A stretch of DNA of 64,000 nucleotides, from NCBI RefSeq assembly GCF_015694345.1, contig NZ_JADQDC010000013.1, positions 1-64,000 of the forward strand, written 5' to 3'. Source of the stretch: Novosphingobium jiangmenense. Lineage in GTDB: Bacteria > Pseudomonadota > Alphaproteobacteria > Sphingomonadales > Sphingomonadaceae. This document shows positions 8,170-16,922 of this stretch, one piece after another. The first letter of the stretch is position 1. Each line of letters starts with the position of its first letter. Below the pieces are notes generated by a model that was given only the letters and a program-made list of their open reading frames with translations, made no database searches and had not been told where the DNA came from. Both the position numbers and the translations under genes were made by a program.

Positions 8170-8300
8170 AGGCCCACCCCGCTGCGACTAAACTCGCCTT
8201 CGGCTCGCTAAGTCTCGCGGCCCTCCCGCCTGCGGGAGGGCTCAAGAGGGACGCTTGTACTCCCCTCCCGCAGGCGGGAGGGGTTGGGGGTGGGCATCGG
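8170..8300. repeat. second copy of the inverted palindromic element
   Basis: Arms GCCCACCCC...CCCTCCCGCCTGCGGGAGGG (8172-8241) and CCCCTCCCGCAGGCGGGAGG followed by GGTTGGGGGTGGGC (8262-8295) face each other. The same arms occur at 1279-1462. Here the element lies between the convergent Lrp and chorismate mutase genes. Confidence 0.8.
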
Positions 8301-8303
8301 ACG

Positions 8304-8594
8304 TCAGTCCGACGACCCCGCCGCCTTCTCGTGGTGGCGGATCACTTCCTGAATGATGAAGCGCAGGAACTTCTCGGAGAATTCGGGATCGAGCTTGGCG
8401 TCTTCGGCCAGCTTGCGCAGGCGGGCGATCTGGCGTTCCTCGCGGCCCGGATCGGAGGCGGGAAGCTTGTGCGCGGCCTTGTGGGCGCCGACGGCCTGGG
8501 TGATGCGGAAGCGTTCGGCGAGGATGTGGATCATCGCCGCATCGATGTTGTCGATGGACTGGCGATAGCCTGCCAGAACCGGATCTTCGCTCAT
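8304..8594 (-). CDS. chorismate mutase, AroQ type
   Basis: A 96-residue all-helical monofunctional chorismate mutase, which converts chorismate to prephenate for phenylalanine and tyrosine synthesis. The start is ATG 8594 (MSEDPVLAGYRQSIDNID); a TTG directly before it is less likely. Family features seen: YRQSIDNIDAAMIHILAERF in helix 1 with its conserved Arg, VGAHKAA with the active-site Lys (~39), DPGREERQIARLRKLA in helix 2, and FLRFIIQEVIRHHE in helix 3. The length is standard for the stand-alone AroQ alpha class. It stands alone, with divergent polyprenyl synthase upstream and a repeat downstream. Confidence 0.9.
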   Translation of the reverse strand: MSEDPVLAGYRQSIDNIDAAMIHILAERFRITQAVGAHKAAHKLPASDPGREERQIARLRKLAEDAKLDPEFSEKFLRFIIQEVIRHHEKAAGSSD

Positions 8595-8695
8595 CAATCT
8601 ACCCCGTCCAAATCTTGCCCAAAGGTCCTGAGCCGCCGCTACAGTGCAAGTTGCGTCTTGCCAAGCGCCGCCCTTGCCGCCAAGCGGTCTATCCG

Positions 8696-9709
8696 ATGAC
8701 TGCGACCGTCCACACTCTGCCGCGCAAGGCCGAACCTTCGCTGGCGCCGATGATGGCCCTCGTTGCCGAGGGCATGAACAGCGTCAACGCCGTGATCCTC
8801 GACCGGATGCAATCGCGCATCCCGCTGATCCCGACGCTGGCCGGGCACCTGATTGCCGGCGGCGGCAAGCGGATGCGGCCGATGCTGACCCTGGCGAGCG
8901 CATCGCTGCTCGGCTACGGCGGATCGCGGCACTACAAGCTGGCGGCGGCGGTGGAGTTCATCCACACCGCGACGCTGCTTCACGACGACGTGGTCGACGG
9001 TTCGGACATGCGGCGCGGCAAGAAGACCGCGAACATCGTCTATGGCAATCCGGCGACAGTGCTGGTGGGCGACTTCCTGTTCAGCCGCAGCTTCGAACTG
9101 ATGGTCGAGGACGGCAGCCTCAAGGTGCTGCGCATCCTGTCGAACGCATCGGCGGTGATCTCGGAAGGCGAGGTCGACCAGCTGGTGGCGCAGCGGCAGA
9201 TCGAGACGACCGAGGAAATGTACCTCGACATCATCGCGGCCAAGACGGCGGCGCTGTTCTCGGCGGCATGCCGGATCGCGGCAGTGGTGGCCGAGCGCGA
9301 CGAGGCCGACGAACTGGCGCTCGATTCCTATGGTCGCAACCTTGGCATCGCGTTCCAGCTGGCCGACGATGCGATCGATTATGATTCCGAAGTTGCCGAG
9401 ATGGGCAAGGACCAGGGCGACGACTTCCGCGAGGGCAAGATGACCCTGCCGGTGATCCTCGCCTATGCGCGCGGCGATGCCGAGGAGCGCAAGTTCTGGC
9501 AGGAGGCGATTGCCGGCGACCGCTCGTCTGACGCCGACCTTGCCCATGCCATCGAACTGATCCGGCGGCATGACGCGGTCAACGCCACGCGCGAGCGGGC
9601 GCGGATGTATGCGCAGCGGGCGATCGACGCGATTGCCGGCTTCCCGGCAAGCGCGGCCAAGGTCGCCATGACGGAAGCCGCGCTCTTCGCCGTCGCGCGG
9701 AGATTCTGA
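8696..9709 (+). CDS. polyprenyl diphosphate synthase (trans; ubiquinone side chain)
   Basis: A 337-residue E-isoprenyl diphosphate synthase starting at ATG 8696. It holds both Asp-rich motifs: LLHDDVVDGSDMRRG (~95-110) for the allylic substrate and QLADDAIDYDSE (~215-226) for isopentenyl diphosphate, plus GGGKRMRP (~58-65) and the KTAALF motif. Length and sequence fit the octaprenyl/decaprenyl synthase group that makes the side chain of ubiquinone; sphingomonads use Q-10, so a decaprenyl product is likely but not shown. Transcribed divergently from chorismate mutase across a 100-base gap. Confidence 0.92.
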   Translation: MTATVHTLPRKAEPSLAPMMALVAEGMNSVNAVILDRMQSRIPLIPTLAGHLIAGGGKRMRPMLTLASASLLGYGGSRHYKLAAAVEFIHTATLLHDDVVDGSDMRRGKKTANIVYGNPATVLVGDFLFSRSFELMVEDGSLKVLRILSNASAVISEGEVDQLVAQRQIETTEEMYLDIIAAKTAALFSAACRIAAVVAERDEADELALDSYGRNLGIAFQLADDAIDYDSEVAEMGKDQGDDFREGKMTLPVILAYARGDAEERKFWQEAIAGDRSSDADLAHAIELIRRHDAVNATRERARMYAQRAIDAIAGFPASAAKVAMTEAALFAVARRF

Positions 9710-9740
9710 TCCAGTTTCAAAAGTATAACGGGAGAACCTG

Positions 9741-10757
9741 ATGCAGCATCGTCGCCTCGGCCGGTCGGCCATAGTCGTTTCCGATATCTGCATGGGGACG
9801 ATGACTTTCGGCAGCCAGGTGGACGAGGCAACGTCGTTGCGCATTCTCGACCGCTGCTATGACGCGGGGATCAACTTCTACGACACCGCCGAAGGCTATC
9901 CGGTGCCGCCCGACATCAAGTGGGTAGGACGCACCGAGGAAATCGTCGGCAAGTGGCTCAAGACCAAGCCGCGCGATGCCATCGTGCTGGCCACCAAGGT
10001 TTCCGGGCCGAGCCACGTGTGGTTCAAATCGCCCTGCCGCAGCGGCATGACCGCGCTCGACCGGCGCAACATCGAGACCGCGATCGAAGGCAGCCTGCGC
10101 AAGTTAGGCACCGACTACATCGATCTCTACCAGACCCACTGGCCCGATCACGACACCGACTATGACGAGACGATGGAAGTGCTGCACGAGCTGGTGCAGG
10201 CGGGCAAGGTGCGGATCACCGGCTGTTCGAACGAGACGAGCTGGGGGCTGATGAAGTCGATCGCCAGTGCCGAGAAGCTCGGCACGGTGCGCTACCAGAC
10301 GATCCAGAACAACTTCAGCCTGAACAATCGCCGTTTCGAGGACGAACTGGCGCAGGTCTGCCGCAAGGAAGGTGTCAGCCTCATCCCCTATTCGCCGATC
10401 GCGGGCGGCGTGCTTTCGGGCAAGTACAGTGGCGGAGCGCGGCCCGAGGGTGCGCGCTTCTCGCGGTATCTGGCGATGGAAGGGCGGCAGGCGGCGATGG
10501 GCAAGCGCTTCGTCAACGAACGCAGCATTGCCGCGACCGAGCGCTTCATCGGCATTGCTGCCGAAGCGGGGTTGGATCCGGTGACGATGGCCGTGGCATG
10601 GTCGAAGCAGCACGATTTTGTCGCCTCGACCATCGTCGGGGTCAGCAAGGACGAGCACGTCGATCCGATCCTGGCGGCGGCGGACCTCGTCCTGCCTGCC
10701 GAGGTGATGAAAGCGATCGACCGTGTGAGCCGCGAGATTCCTTATCCAATGGGGTGA
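9741..10757 (+). CDS. aldo/keto reductase, Tas-like
   Basis: A 338-residue NADPH-dependent oxidoreductase with the aldo/keto reductase barrel. Seen in order: MGTMTFG (~18-24), NFYDTAEGYPVPP with catalytic Asp and Tyr (~46-58), LATKVSGPS with the catalytic Lys (~84), YQTHWPD with the His (~128), and SNETSWGLM (~165). The EGYPVPP and KVSGPS motifs closely resemble Escherichia coli Tas. GGGAGAA stands seven bases before the ATG. The stop overlaps the ATG of the following membrane protein gene (TGATG). Substrate unknown. Confidence 0.93.
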   Translation: MQHRRLGRSAIVVSDICMGTMTFGSQVDEATSLRILDRCYDAGINFYDTAEGYPVPPDIKWVGRTEEIVGKWLKTKPRDAIVLATKVSGPSHVWFKSPCRSGMTALDRRNIETAIEGSLRKLGTDYIDLYQTHWPDHDTDYDETMEVLHELVQAGKVRITGCSNETSWGLMKSIASAEKLGTVRYQTIQNNFSLNNRRFEDELAQVCRKEGVSLIPYSPIAGGVLSGKYSGGARPEGARFSRYLAMEGRQAAMGKRFVNERSIAATERFIGIAAEAGLDPVTMAVAWSKQHDFVASTIVGVSKDEHVDPILAAADLVLPAEVMKAIDRVSREIPYPMG

Positions 10758-11365
10758 TGGACGGCTTGACGACTTTCGGGCAGGAGAAGCATTCTTTGCG
10801 GGTCTTGCCGGAGTTGACCAAGATGTTGAGCCGTAACGCCAATTCTGCCGTTCTTGACCTTGGCTGGCTGCGTCCGGTGGGCTGGGGGGCGGCAGCATTC
10901 CTGCTGTTGCTGCCGATGGTCGGCATGCTGTTCGAAGATCGCCTGCACTGGGGCGTGAACTGGACTGCGGGCGATTTCCTGGCGGCAGCAGTGCTGCTGG
11001 GCGGGACGGGCGCAGCACTGGAAGTGGCGGTACGGTTGAGCGGAAACCTCGCCTATCGTGCAGGCGCCTTCCTGGGGATCGGTGCCGCGCTGGTTCTGGT
11101 CTGGGCAAATCTGGCCGTCGGTCTGGTCGGCTCGGAGGGTGATGCCGCAAACCTCTGGTTCATGGCCGTGCCGGTCGTCGGCCTGGTGATGGCGGCGGTC
11201 GGGCGGTTCTCGCCGCAAGGGCTGGTGCGGGCGATGCTGGCGATGGTTGTCGCGCAGATCGTCGCAGGCGTGGCGGCTGGCGGCACTGTCGAGGCGGTGG
11301 CGATCACGCTGGTGTGGAGCGCGGTTTGGCTGGCCTGTGCGTGGCTGTTCCGTCGGGCCTGCTGA
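10757..11365 (+). CDS. hypothetical integral membrane protein
   Basis: An unrecognised 202-residue protein with about five hydrophobic helices (roughly residues 36-53, 66-85, 92-115, 125-140, 150-198) and short loops. Two starts are possible: ATG 10757, which overlaps the stop of the reductase gene by one base, and ATG 10823 (MLSRNANSAV), preceded by GGAG. The coupling to the reductase suggests co-transcription. No catalytic motif is visible. The reading frame has a codon pattern like its neighbours, so it is probably a real gene. Confidence 0.65.
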   Translation: MDGLTTFGQEKHSLRVLPELTKMLSRNANSAVLDLGWLRPVGWGAAAFLLLLPMVGMLFEDRLHWGVNWTAGDFLAAAVLLGGTGAALEVAVRLSGNLAYRAGAFLGIGAALVLVWANLAVGLVGSEGDAANLWFMAVPVVGLVMAAVGRFSPQGLVRAMLAMVVAQIVAGVAAGGTVEAVAITLVWSAVWLACAWLFRRAC

Positions 11366-11512
11366 TTACTTGCGGCGTCCGAAACGCCGCCAAAGCCAAT
11401 AGCAACTGCCGCCGCAGACTGCGCCGATGCCGAGCACGGTCGCGCCGATCACCGCGCCGCTGAACAGCAGGCCGGTGGTCAGCGCCACGACGAATTCCAG
11501 CGTGCTCTTCAT
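11366..11512 (-). CDS. small single-pass membrane protein (48 residues)
   Basis: Starting at ATG 11512 with GGGAG just upstream, the frame encodes 48 residues: a short N-terminus (MKSTLEF), one long glycine/alanine-rich hydrophobic segment (~8-38) with two cysteines (GAVCGGSCYW) and a basic tail (RRFGRRK). Composition and the positive-inside tail fit a small inner-membrane protein. It converges on the preceding membrane protein gene with no gap. Function unknown. Confidence 0.5.
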   Translation of the reverse strand: MKSTLEFVVALTTGLLFSGAVIGATVLGIGAVCGGSCYWLWRRFGRRK

Positions 11513-11590
11513 CTCTCCCGGCCCTATCGCACCAACAGGCTGATGCAAGCTTGAACGGCCCCGGGCGCAAATCGTTGCGTTCGATGCGCG

Positions 11591-14062
11591 ATGCGCCGTA
11601 AAGCGCGCCGGGTGAGCGACCTGCCGATCCATGCCGTCCTGCCCGACCTGCTTGCCGCCCTGCGAGATCGGCAGAGCGCGGTGCTGATCGCGCCGCCGGG
11701 GGCGGGCAAGACGACGGCGGTGGCACCGGCTTTGCTGGCCGAGCCGTGGTGCACGGGCCAAGTGATCGTGCTTTCGCCGCGCCGCGTGGCTGCGCGCGCT
11801 GCCGCCGAGCGGATGGCCGAGCTGCTGGGCGAGGAGGCCGGGCAGACCATCGGCTATGTCACGCGGCTTGATGCCAAGCGTTCGGCAAAGACGCGGGTGC
11901 TGGTGGTGACCGAGGCGATCTTCGTTTCGACTATCCTCAACGATCCGGAGTTGCAGGGCATCTCTGCGGTCCTGTTCGACGAAGCGCACGAGCGGCATCT
12001 CGACAGCGATCTTGGGCTGGCGCTGGCGGCGGAAGCGCAAGGTGTGCTGCGCGAGGACCTGCGTATCGTGGTGATGTCGGCCACCATTGATGGTTCGCGC
12101 TTTGCCTCGCTGCTGGACGGCGCGCCGGTGGTGGAGAGCGAGGGGAAGGCGCATCCCCTGACGGTGAAGTGGCTCGGCGCGCGGCCTGATGTGAAGATCG
12201 AGGCAGCGATGGCCTCGGCGATCCGGACGGCGTGGCGGGAGGAGACGGGGGATATTCTCGCTTTTCTGCCGGGCGTGGCGCAGATCGAGCGGACGGCGGA
12301 CTTGCTGGCGGAGCGCCTGCAGCAGGCGCTGGTGTTGCCGCTGCATGGGCAGGTGGAACCGGCAGGGCAGCGCGCGGCGATCCGACGCGATCCGCAAGGG
12401 CGGCGGCGCGTGGTGCTGGCGACGAGCATTGCCGAGACTTCGCTGACGCTGGACGGCGTTTCGGTGGTGGTCGATGCGGGGCTTTCCCGGCGGGCGGAGT
12501 TCGACAAGGCGGCGGGCGTGACCCGGCTGGTGACGACGCGGGCGAGTCAGGCTTCGGCAGCGCAGCGGGCGGGGCGTGCGGCGCGGCAGGGGCCGGGGGT
12601 GGCCTATCGCCTGTGGGAAGAGGCGGCGCATGCGGGGCGGCCTGCCTTCGATCCGCCCGAGGTGGTTACGAGCGATCTGGCGCCGTTGGCATTGACCTTG
12701 GCGCAGTGGGGAGCGGGCGATCCGACAGCCATGGCTTGGCTCGATCCGCCGCCGGTTGCAGCGATGGCAGCGGCACGAGGAGCCTTGCAGGCCTTGGGTG
12801 CGCTGGACGCCGAAGCACGCATCACCGCGCATGGTCGCGCGATGGCGCGGTTGCCGATGGAGCCGGCGCTGGCGCACATGCTGTTGTTTGCTGCAGAGCG
12901 CGGGCAGGCCGATGAGGCAGCGCAACTGGCCCTGCTGCTGCAGGAGCGTGGCCTGGGCGGGCGCGGCGAGGACTTGGCGCGACGGCTGGACCGCTGGGCG
13001 GGCGAGCGCGGGAGCAGGGCCGAAGGATCGCGCAAGCTGGCGGTGCGGTGGGCGCAAATGGCGCAGAAGCTGGCTACAAGAGGCAAAAGTGCCGAGGTTC
13101 CGCTGGGCGTATTGCTGGCCGAAGCGTTTCCGGACCGGATCGCTCGGGCGCGAGGCGCTTCGGGTGAGGAATGGCTGGCGTCCGGCGGGCGCGGTTATCG
13201 GCTTGATCCGGCATCGCCGCTGGCGACGGCGAAACGGCTGGTGATCGGGGATGCGCAAGGCGAGGCCAAGGGCGCGCGCATTACCGCTGCGGTGTCGCTG
13301 GAGGATGAAGAGGTTACGCGCTTCCTTTCGCACCGGATGGAGGAGCGGCATTCGCTGACCTGGAATGCTGCAGAGGGGCGTGTGGAGGCGCGGCTCGAGC
13401 GCAGGCTCGGCGCGATCGTGCTGGCGCGGGTGCCTGATCCCAAGCCGGACGCTGACGCCGTGGTGGCCAAGCTGGTCGAGGTTGTTCGCGAGGGTGGCCT
13501 TGCGCTTCTGCCGCTGGGAGAGGCGGCGAAGGCGCTGATCGTGCGGGCGGGGTATGCCGGACTGGAGGCACTGTCGGAGCAGGTCTTGCTTGATGGGCTG
13601 GAGGAGTGGCTGGGGCCATTGCTGGCGGGGCGGCGCGATCTGCAGATCGGCGCGGGCAAGCTGCACGAGGCGTTGCTCAATCGGCTCGACTGGAACGAGC
13701 GGCAGGCGCTCGACAAGCTGGCACCGGCGGAGTTCCGTTCGCCTGCCGGGACCAGCCATGCCATCGATTATGGGCACGAGGGCGGGCCTTGCGTGGAATT
13801 GCGGGTGCAGGCGCTGTTCGGGCTGGAGCGGCATCCCTGCGTGGGGCAACCGCCAAAGCCTTTGCTGCTGAGCCTGACCAGTCCGGGTGACAAGCCGATC
13901 CAGACCACGGCCGACCTGCCCGGCTTCTGGCGCGGATCGTGGCGCGACGTGGTCAAGGACATGAAGGGCCGCTACCCAAAGCACCGCTGGCCGGACGAGC
14001 CTTGGGCCGAGGACCCGAGCCTCAAGACGAAGAACGCATTTAACGCGCAAAAGCGGACTTGA
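11591..14062 (+). CDS. hrpB: ATP-dependent RNA helicase HrpB
   Basis: An 823-residue DEAH-box helicase of the HrpB group. Motif I APPGAGKTT (~34-42), motif Ia LSPRRVAARAAA, the DEAH motif LFDEAHERHLDSD (~128-140), motif III VMSATID (~160), motif IV-VI region with ATSIAETSLTL and QRAGRAARQGPG (~320), then HA2/OB-like domains and the C-terminal HrpB-specific domain ending PKHRWPDEPW. The length is typical. Start ATG 11591; a GTG at 11612 (MSDLPIHAVL) is an alternative. It faces the 48-residue gene divergently. The bacterial role of HrpB in RNA metabolism is poorly known. Confidence 0.95.
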   Translation: MRRKARRVSDLPIHAVLPDLLAALRDRQSAVLIAPPGAGKTTAVAPALLAEPWCTGQVIVLSPRRVAARAAAERMAELLGEEAGQTIGYVTRLDAKRSAKTRVLVVTEAIFVSTILNDPELQGISAVLFDEAHERHLDSDLGLALAAEAQGVLREDLRIVVMSATIDGSRFASLLDGAPVVESEGKAHPLTVKWLGARPDVKIEAAMASAIRTAWREETGDILAFLPGVAQIERTADLLAERLQQALVLPLHGQVEPAGQRAAIRRDPQGRRRVVLATSIAETSLTLDGVSVVVDAGLSRRAEFDKAAGVTRLVTTRASQASAAQRAGRAARQGPGVAYRLWEEAAHAGRPAFDPPEVVTSDLAPLALTLAQWGAGDPTAMAWLDPPPVAAMAAARGALQALGALDAEARITAHGRAMARLPMEPALAHMLLFAAERGQADEAAQLALLLQERGLGGRGEDLARRLDRWAGERGSRAEGSRKLAVRWAQMAQKLATRGKSAEVPLGVLLAEAFPDRIARARGASGEEWLASGGRGYRLDPASPLATAKRLVIGDAQGEAKGARITAAVSLEDEEVTRFLSHRMEERHSLTWNAAEGRVEARLERRLGAIVLARVPDPKPDADAVVAKLVEVVREGGLALLPLGEAAKALIVRAGYAGLEALSEQVLLDGLEEWLGPLLAGRRDLQIGAGKLHEALLNRLDWNERQALDKLAPAEFRSPAGTSHAIDYGHEGGPCVELRVQALFGLERHPCVGQPPKPLLLSLTSPGDKPIQTTADLPGFWRGSWRDVVKDMKGRYPKHRWPDEPWAEDPSLKTKNAFNAQKRT

Positions 14063-14095
14063 TTTGCGGGTTGATTCGTGTGCAAGCGCGAAGCC

Positions 14096-14374
14096 ATGTC
14101 AGCACGCATCTATCAGCGCCCGAAGAACGCCATGCAGTCCGGCAAGGCCCGGACCAGCGACTGGCTGCTCGAATTCGAACCTGCCGAAGCGCGCCGTCCC
14201 GACCCGCTGATGGGCTGGGCCGGTTCGGGCGACACGCAGAGCCAGGTGACGCTTGCGTTCAACTCGCAGGAAGAAGCGCAGGCCTATGCAGACCGCTATG
14301 GCATCGAAGTACGCGTGATCCCGACTCCGCCGCGCAAGCTGAAGCTGCAGAGCTACGCGGATAATTTTAGGTAA
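14096..14374 (+). CDS. complex I accessory subunit, NDUFS4-like (ETC complex I conserved region)
   Basis: A 92-residue protein starting at ATG 14096 (MSARIYQRPKNAMQSGKA). It matches the short alphaproteobacterial homologue of mitochondrial NDUFS4: ARIYQRPKNAMQSG, then W-LEFEP, a DPLMGWAGSGDT loop, FNSQEEAQAYADRYGI and a C-terminal basic segment. It is thought to sit on the peripheral arm of NADH:quinone oxidoreductase. It is not near a nuo operon here, which is usual for this gene. It follows hrpB by 33 bases and precedes the SRP RNA. Confidence 0.88.
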   Translation: MSARIYQRPKNAMQSGKARTSDWLLEFEPAEARRPDPLMGWAGSGDTQSQVTLAFNSQEEAQAYADRYGIEVRVIPTPPRKLKLQSYADNFR

Positions 14375-14427
14375 GCTGGATCGGGTGGGGCTGGACAAGC
14401 CCCCGCTTCCTCTCCATATGCCGCGCC

Positions 14428-14515
14428 GGGAGTCGGTCGGACGCTTGCGTCCGCCAACCTGGTCAGGTCCGGAAGGAAGCAGCCACAACGGGTTGCGGCG
14501 GGTCGGCCGGCTCCT
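14428..14515 (+). ncRNA. ffs: signal recognition particle RNA (4.5S, small bacterial type)
   Basis: The hallmark domain IV loop is present: CTGGTCAGGTCCGGAAGG followed by AAGCAGCC (14458-14484). The ends GGAGTCGG (14429-14436) and CCGGCTCC (14507-14514) pair, with further pairing in between (GGACGC/GCGTCC loop 14440-14452), giving the usual ~90-nt hairpin. It partners with Ffh, encoded at 59134. It lies upstream of dnaX, a common bacterial arrangement. The exact ends are approximate. Confidence 0.93.
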
Positions 14516-14518
14516 ATT

Positions 14519-15007
14519 TCACCCCTCGGTTGCCGCTTTCATGCGCGAGCGTGCGTCGTTGCGCTTGCCCGTGGCCGGGACAAGTCCGGCAACCTTGCCG
14601 AGGCCGAAGGGCGGCATGTTGCCGTAGATCGTCTCGTAGGCACCGGCTGAGACCGCATATGTTTCGTGGAAGATGCCGACGGTGCCGTCGCCGCCAATCG
14701 CCTTGTTGAAGGCGGTCCAGGCTGGCCAGTGCTTCTGGTCCCGGTCGCGGGCGTAGGCTTCGAGGCTGTCGAAATCGCGCCAGTACTGCAGGAGCACGAC
14801 TGTGCGGAGATCGCGGATCATGGTCTCGGTGCCGAGGAAGCCGCTTTGCGGGTTTCGCGCGAGTTCGGCGATCATCGGCCCCATCGCGCGCGCGACGGGG
14901 AGCCACTTGCCCACCTTGCGGAAGTGGTTGATGCGCATGCCGATGACGAAGACCACCAGCGAGCGGTCAAAATCTGCGGTGAGGCGGCCTGGAAGGACTG
15001 AGGTCAT
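14519..15007 (-). CDS. DUF4188 family protein (putative monooxygenase fold)
   Basis: A 162-residue protein starting at ATG 15007. It contains a ferredoxin-like alpha/beta fold typical of the DUF4188 group: VVFVIGMRINHFRKVGKWLP, then MIAELARNP...GFLG, the aromatic run VVLLQYWRDFDSLEAYARD, W-P-AW-TFN and GIFHETY near ~115. Some members are annotated as phenylacetaldoxime dehydratase-like or monooxygenase proteins, but activity is unproven. It is transcribed towards the SRP RNA gene and divergently from dnaX. Confidence 0.82.
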   Translation of the reverse strand: MTSVLPGRLTADFDRSLVVFVIGMRINHFRKVGKWLPVARAMGPMIAELARNPQSGFLGTETMIRDLRTVVLLQYWRDFDSLEAYARDRDQKHWPAWTAFNKAIGGDGTVGIFHETYAVSAGAYETIYGNMPPFGLGKVAGLVPATGKRNDARSRMKAATEG

Positions 15008-15104
15008 GAAACGAAGGTTGCATTATGCAACTTATGAGTCAATCCACCGATTCAGGCCTTCGGGGCATTCGACAATCGGGCCGCTAGTGCTTACCTAGGC
15101 AGCG

Positions 15105-16922
15105 ATGGCCGATTCCACCGACATGTTTGGCGATCCTCCGCAAGAGGAGGAGAACAAGCCTTCTGCCGCCGAGCTTGAAGCGGCGGGGCAGAGTTCGATG
15201 TTCGGTGATCCGGTGCCGGCTGCACCGGTTGAGGTCGTGCGCGAGACGCCCGCTCCCGCGCCGGTCGCGCCGCCCGCTGCACCGACGGCGCAGCCCTATC
15301 GCGTGCTGGCGCGCAAGTACCGTTCGCAGACCTTTGCCGAGCTGATCGGGCAGGACGCGATGGTGCAGACGCTGGCCAATGCGATCAAGCGCGACCGGCT
15401 GGCCCATGCCTTCCTGATGACCGGCGTGCGCGGGGTGGGCAAGACCTCGACCGCGCGCCTGATTGCCAAGGCGCTCAACTGCATCGGTCCCGACGGGCAG
15501 GGCGGGCCGACGATCGATCCTTGCGGGGTGTGCGAGCCATGCCGGGCGATTGCCGAGGGCCGCCACATCGACGTGATCGAGATGGACGCAGCGTCCAATA
15601 CCGGCGTTGATGACGTGCGCGAGATCATCGAGGCGGTGCGCTATGCGGCGGTCTCGGCGCGCTACAAGATCTACATCGTCGACGAAGTCCACATGCTGTC
15701 GCGCAATGCTTTCAACGCCTTGCTGAAGACACTTGAGGAACCGCCGGCGCATGTGAAGTTCCTCTTCGCGACGACCGAGGTGGACAAGCTGCCGGTGACG
15801 GTGCTCTCGCGCTGCCAGCGGTTCGACTTGAAGCGCATTCCCGCCCCGCTGCTGGCCAGCCACTTCGGCATGATCTGCGGCAAGGAAGGCGTCGAGGCCG
15901 AGGACGAAGCGCTTGCGATGGTCGCCGCCGCCGCCGAAGGTTCCGTGCGCGATGGTCTGTCGATCCTCGACCAGGCAATCAGCCATGCCGATCTGGTTGG
16001 CAGCGAGGACGGCAAGACGCGGGTGACGGCGGAGCAGGTCCGGCAGATGCTGGGCCTTGCCGACAAGACCATGCAGCGCCGCCTGCTCGATGCCGTGCTA
16101 TCCGGCAAGGGTGACGTAGTGCTGGCCGAAGTGGCGCAGCAGTATGCGCTGGGGATCGAGCCGATCGCGATGATGCGCGCGCAGATGGACGTGGTTCACC
16201 GCGTCACCGTGACGCAGATCGGCGGCGTCGGCCCGGACGTGCGCTCTACCGAGGAGCGCGAGGCGCTGGAGGGCTGGGCCAAGGCGCTTTCGGCGGGGCA
16301 GTTGCACCGGCTGTGGCAGCTCTTGCTGAAGGGCTATGAAGAAGTGAAGGTTGCGCCCGACCCGCTGGTGGCGGCGCAGATGGCGCTTCTGCGGGTAATG
16401 CATGCGGCAGACCTGCCCGATCCGGGCGGGCTGGTGAAGAAGCTGGAAGAGATCGCTTCACGGCCCGTGGTCGTGGCGCAGACCGCAGAGGTGGGCGCGG
16501 CATCCGCTCCCGTCGCGCAAGCGCCTGTTGCGCCTGCGATGGATTGGGAAGGGCTGGTCGAGCAGGTCGAGCATGTCTCGCCACTGGTCGGATCGACGAT
16601 GCGGCTGGGCGTGCGGGTGGTTGAGCTGAAGCCCGGATTGCTGCGCTATCAGCTGGCGCCGGGATTGCCGAACGATCCGGCGGCGGATATCCGGCGCGCG
16701 TTGAATCACGTGACCGGCGAAGCGTGGATCGTCGAGCGCGGGGAGGGCGATGCCCTGCCGAGCCTCGAGGAAGCCAAGGCCGCGAAGGTGGCGGCGGCGG
16801 ACGCGGCGATGAAGGAAGATCCCTTGGTCAAGGCGGCGCTGGAAGCCTTTCCGGGCGCGGTGATCATTGATGAGGAAAGCTCGCGAGAGCACGAGAAGAG
16901 ACCCTGGAGCAAACGCGCATGA
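15105..16922 (+). CDS. dnaX: DNA polymerase III subunit tau/gamma
   Basis: The clamp-loader ATPase. P-loop GVRGVGKTSTARLI (~107-120); zinc-binding cysteines (~126, 143, 146, 149) in CIG...DPCGVCEPC; Walker B YIVDEVHML (~188-196); SRC sensor LSRCQRFDLKR (~235-245). The N-terminal ~65 residues are a Pro/Ala-rich extension (MADSTDMFGDPP repeated as SSMFGDPVPA), common in sphingomonads. Length 605 fits a tau-like product; no strong slippery frameshift site was noted. The stop overlaps the ybaB ATG (ATGA), so the two genes are coupled. Confidence 0.96.
   Translation: MADSTDMFGDPPQEEENKPSAAELEAAGQSSMFGDPVPAAPVEVVRETPAPAPVAPPAAPTAQPYRVLARKYRSQTFAELIGQDAMVQTLANAIKRDRLAHAFLMTGVRGVGKTSTARLIAKALNCIGPDGQGGPTIDPCGVCEPCRAIAEGRHIDVIEMDAASNTGVDDVREIIEAVRYAAVSARYKIYIVDEVHMLSRNAFNALLKTLEEPPAHVKFLFATTEVDKLPVTVLSRCQRFDLKRIPAPLLASHFGMICGKEGVEAEDEALAMVAAAAEGSVRDGLSILDQAISHADLVGSEDGKTRVTAEQVRQMLGLADKTMQRRLLDAVLSGKGDVVLAEVAQQYALGIEPIAMMRAQMDVVHRVTVTQIGGVGPDVRSTEEREALEGWAKALSAGQLHRLWQLLLKGYEEVKVAPDPLVAAQMALLRVMHAADLPDPGGLVKKLEEIASRPVVVAQTAEVGAASAPVAQAPVAPAMDWEGLVEQVEHVSPLVGSTMRLGVRVVELKPGLLRYQLAPGLPNDPAADIRRALNHVTGEAWIVERGEGDALPSLEEAKAAKVAAADAAMKEDPLVKAALEAFPGAVIIDEESSREHEKRPWSKRA

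Noticed and set aside
11513..14050. Very long minus-strand open frame opposite hrpB
   Set aside because: It is the antisense shadow of a G+C-rich gene, rich in Arg, Pro and His; only its last 48 codons, after hrpB, look real.
15105..16922. Programmed frameshift for a short gamma product in dnaX
   Set aside because: No A-rich slippery heptamer with a downstream hairpin was seen.
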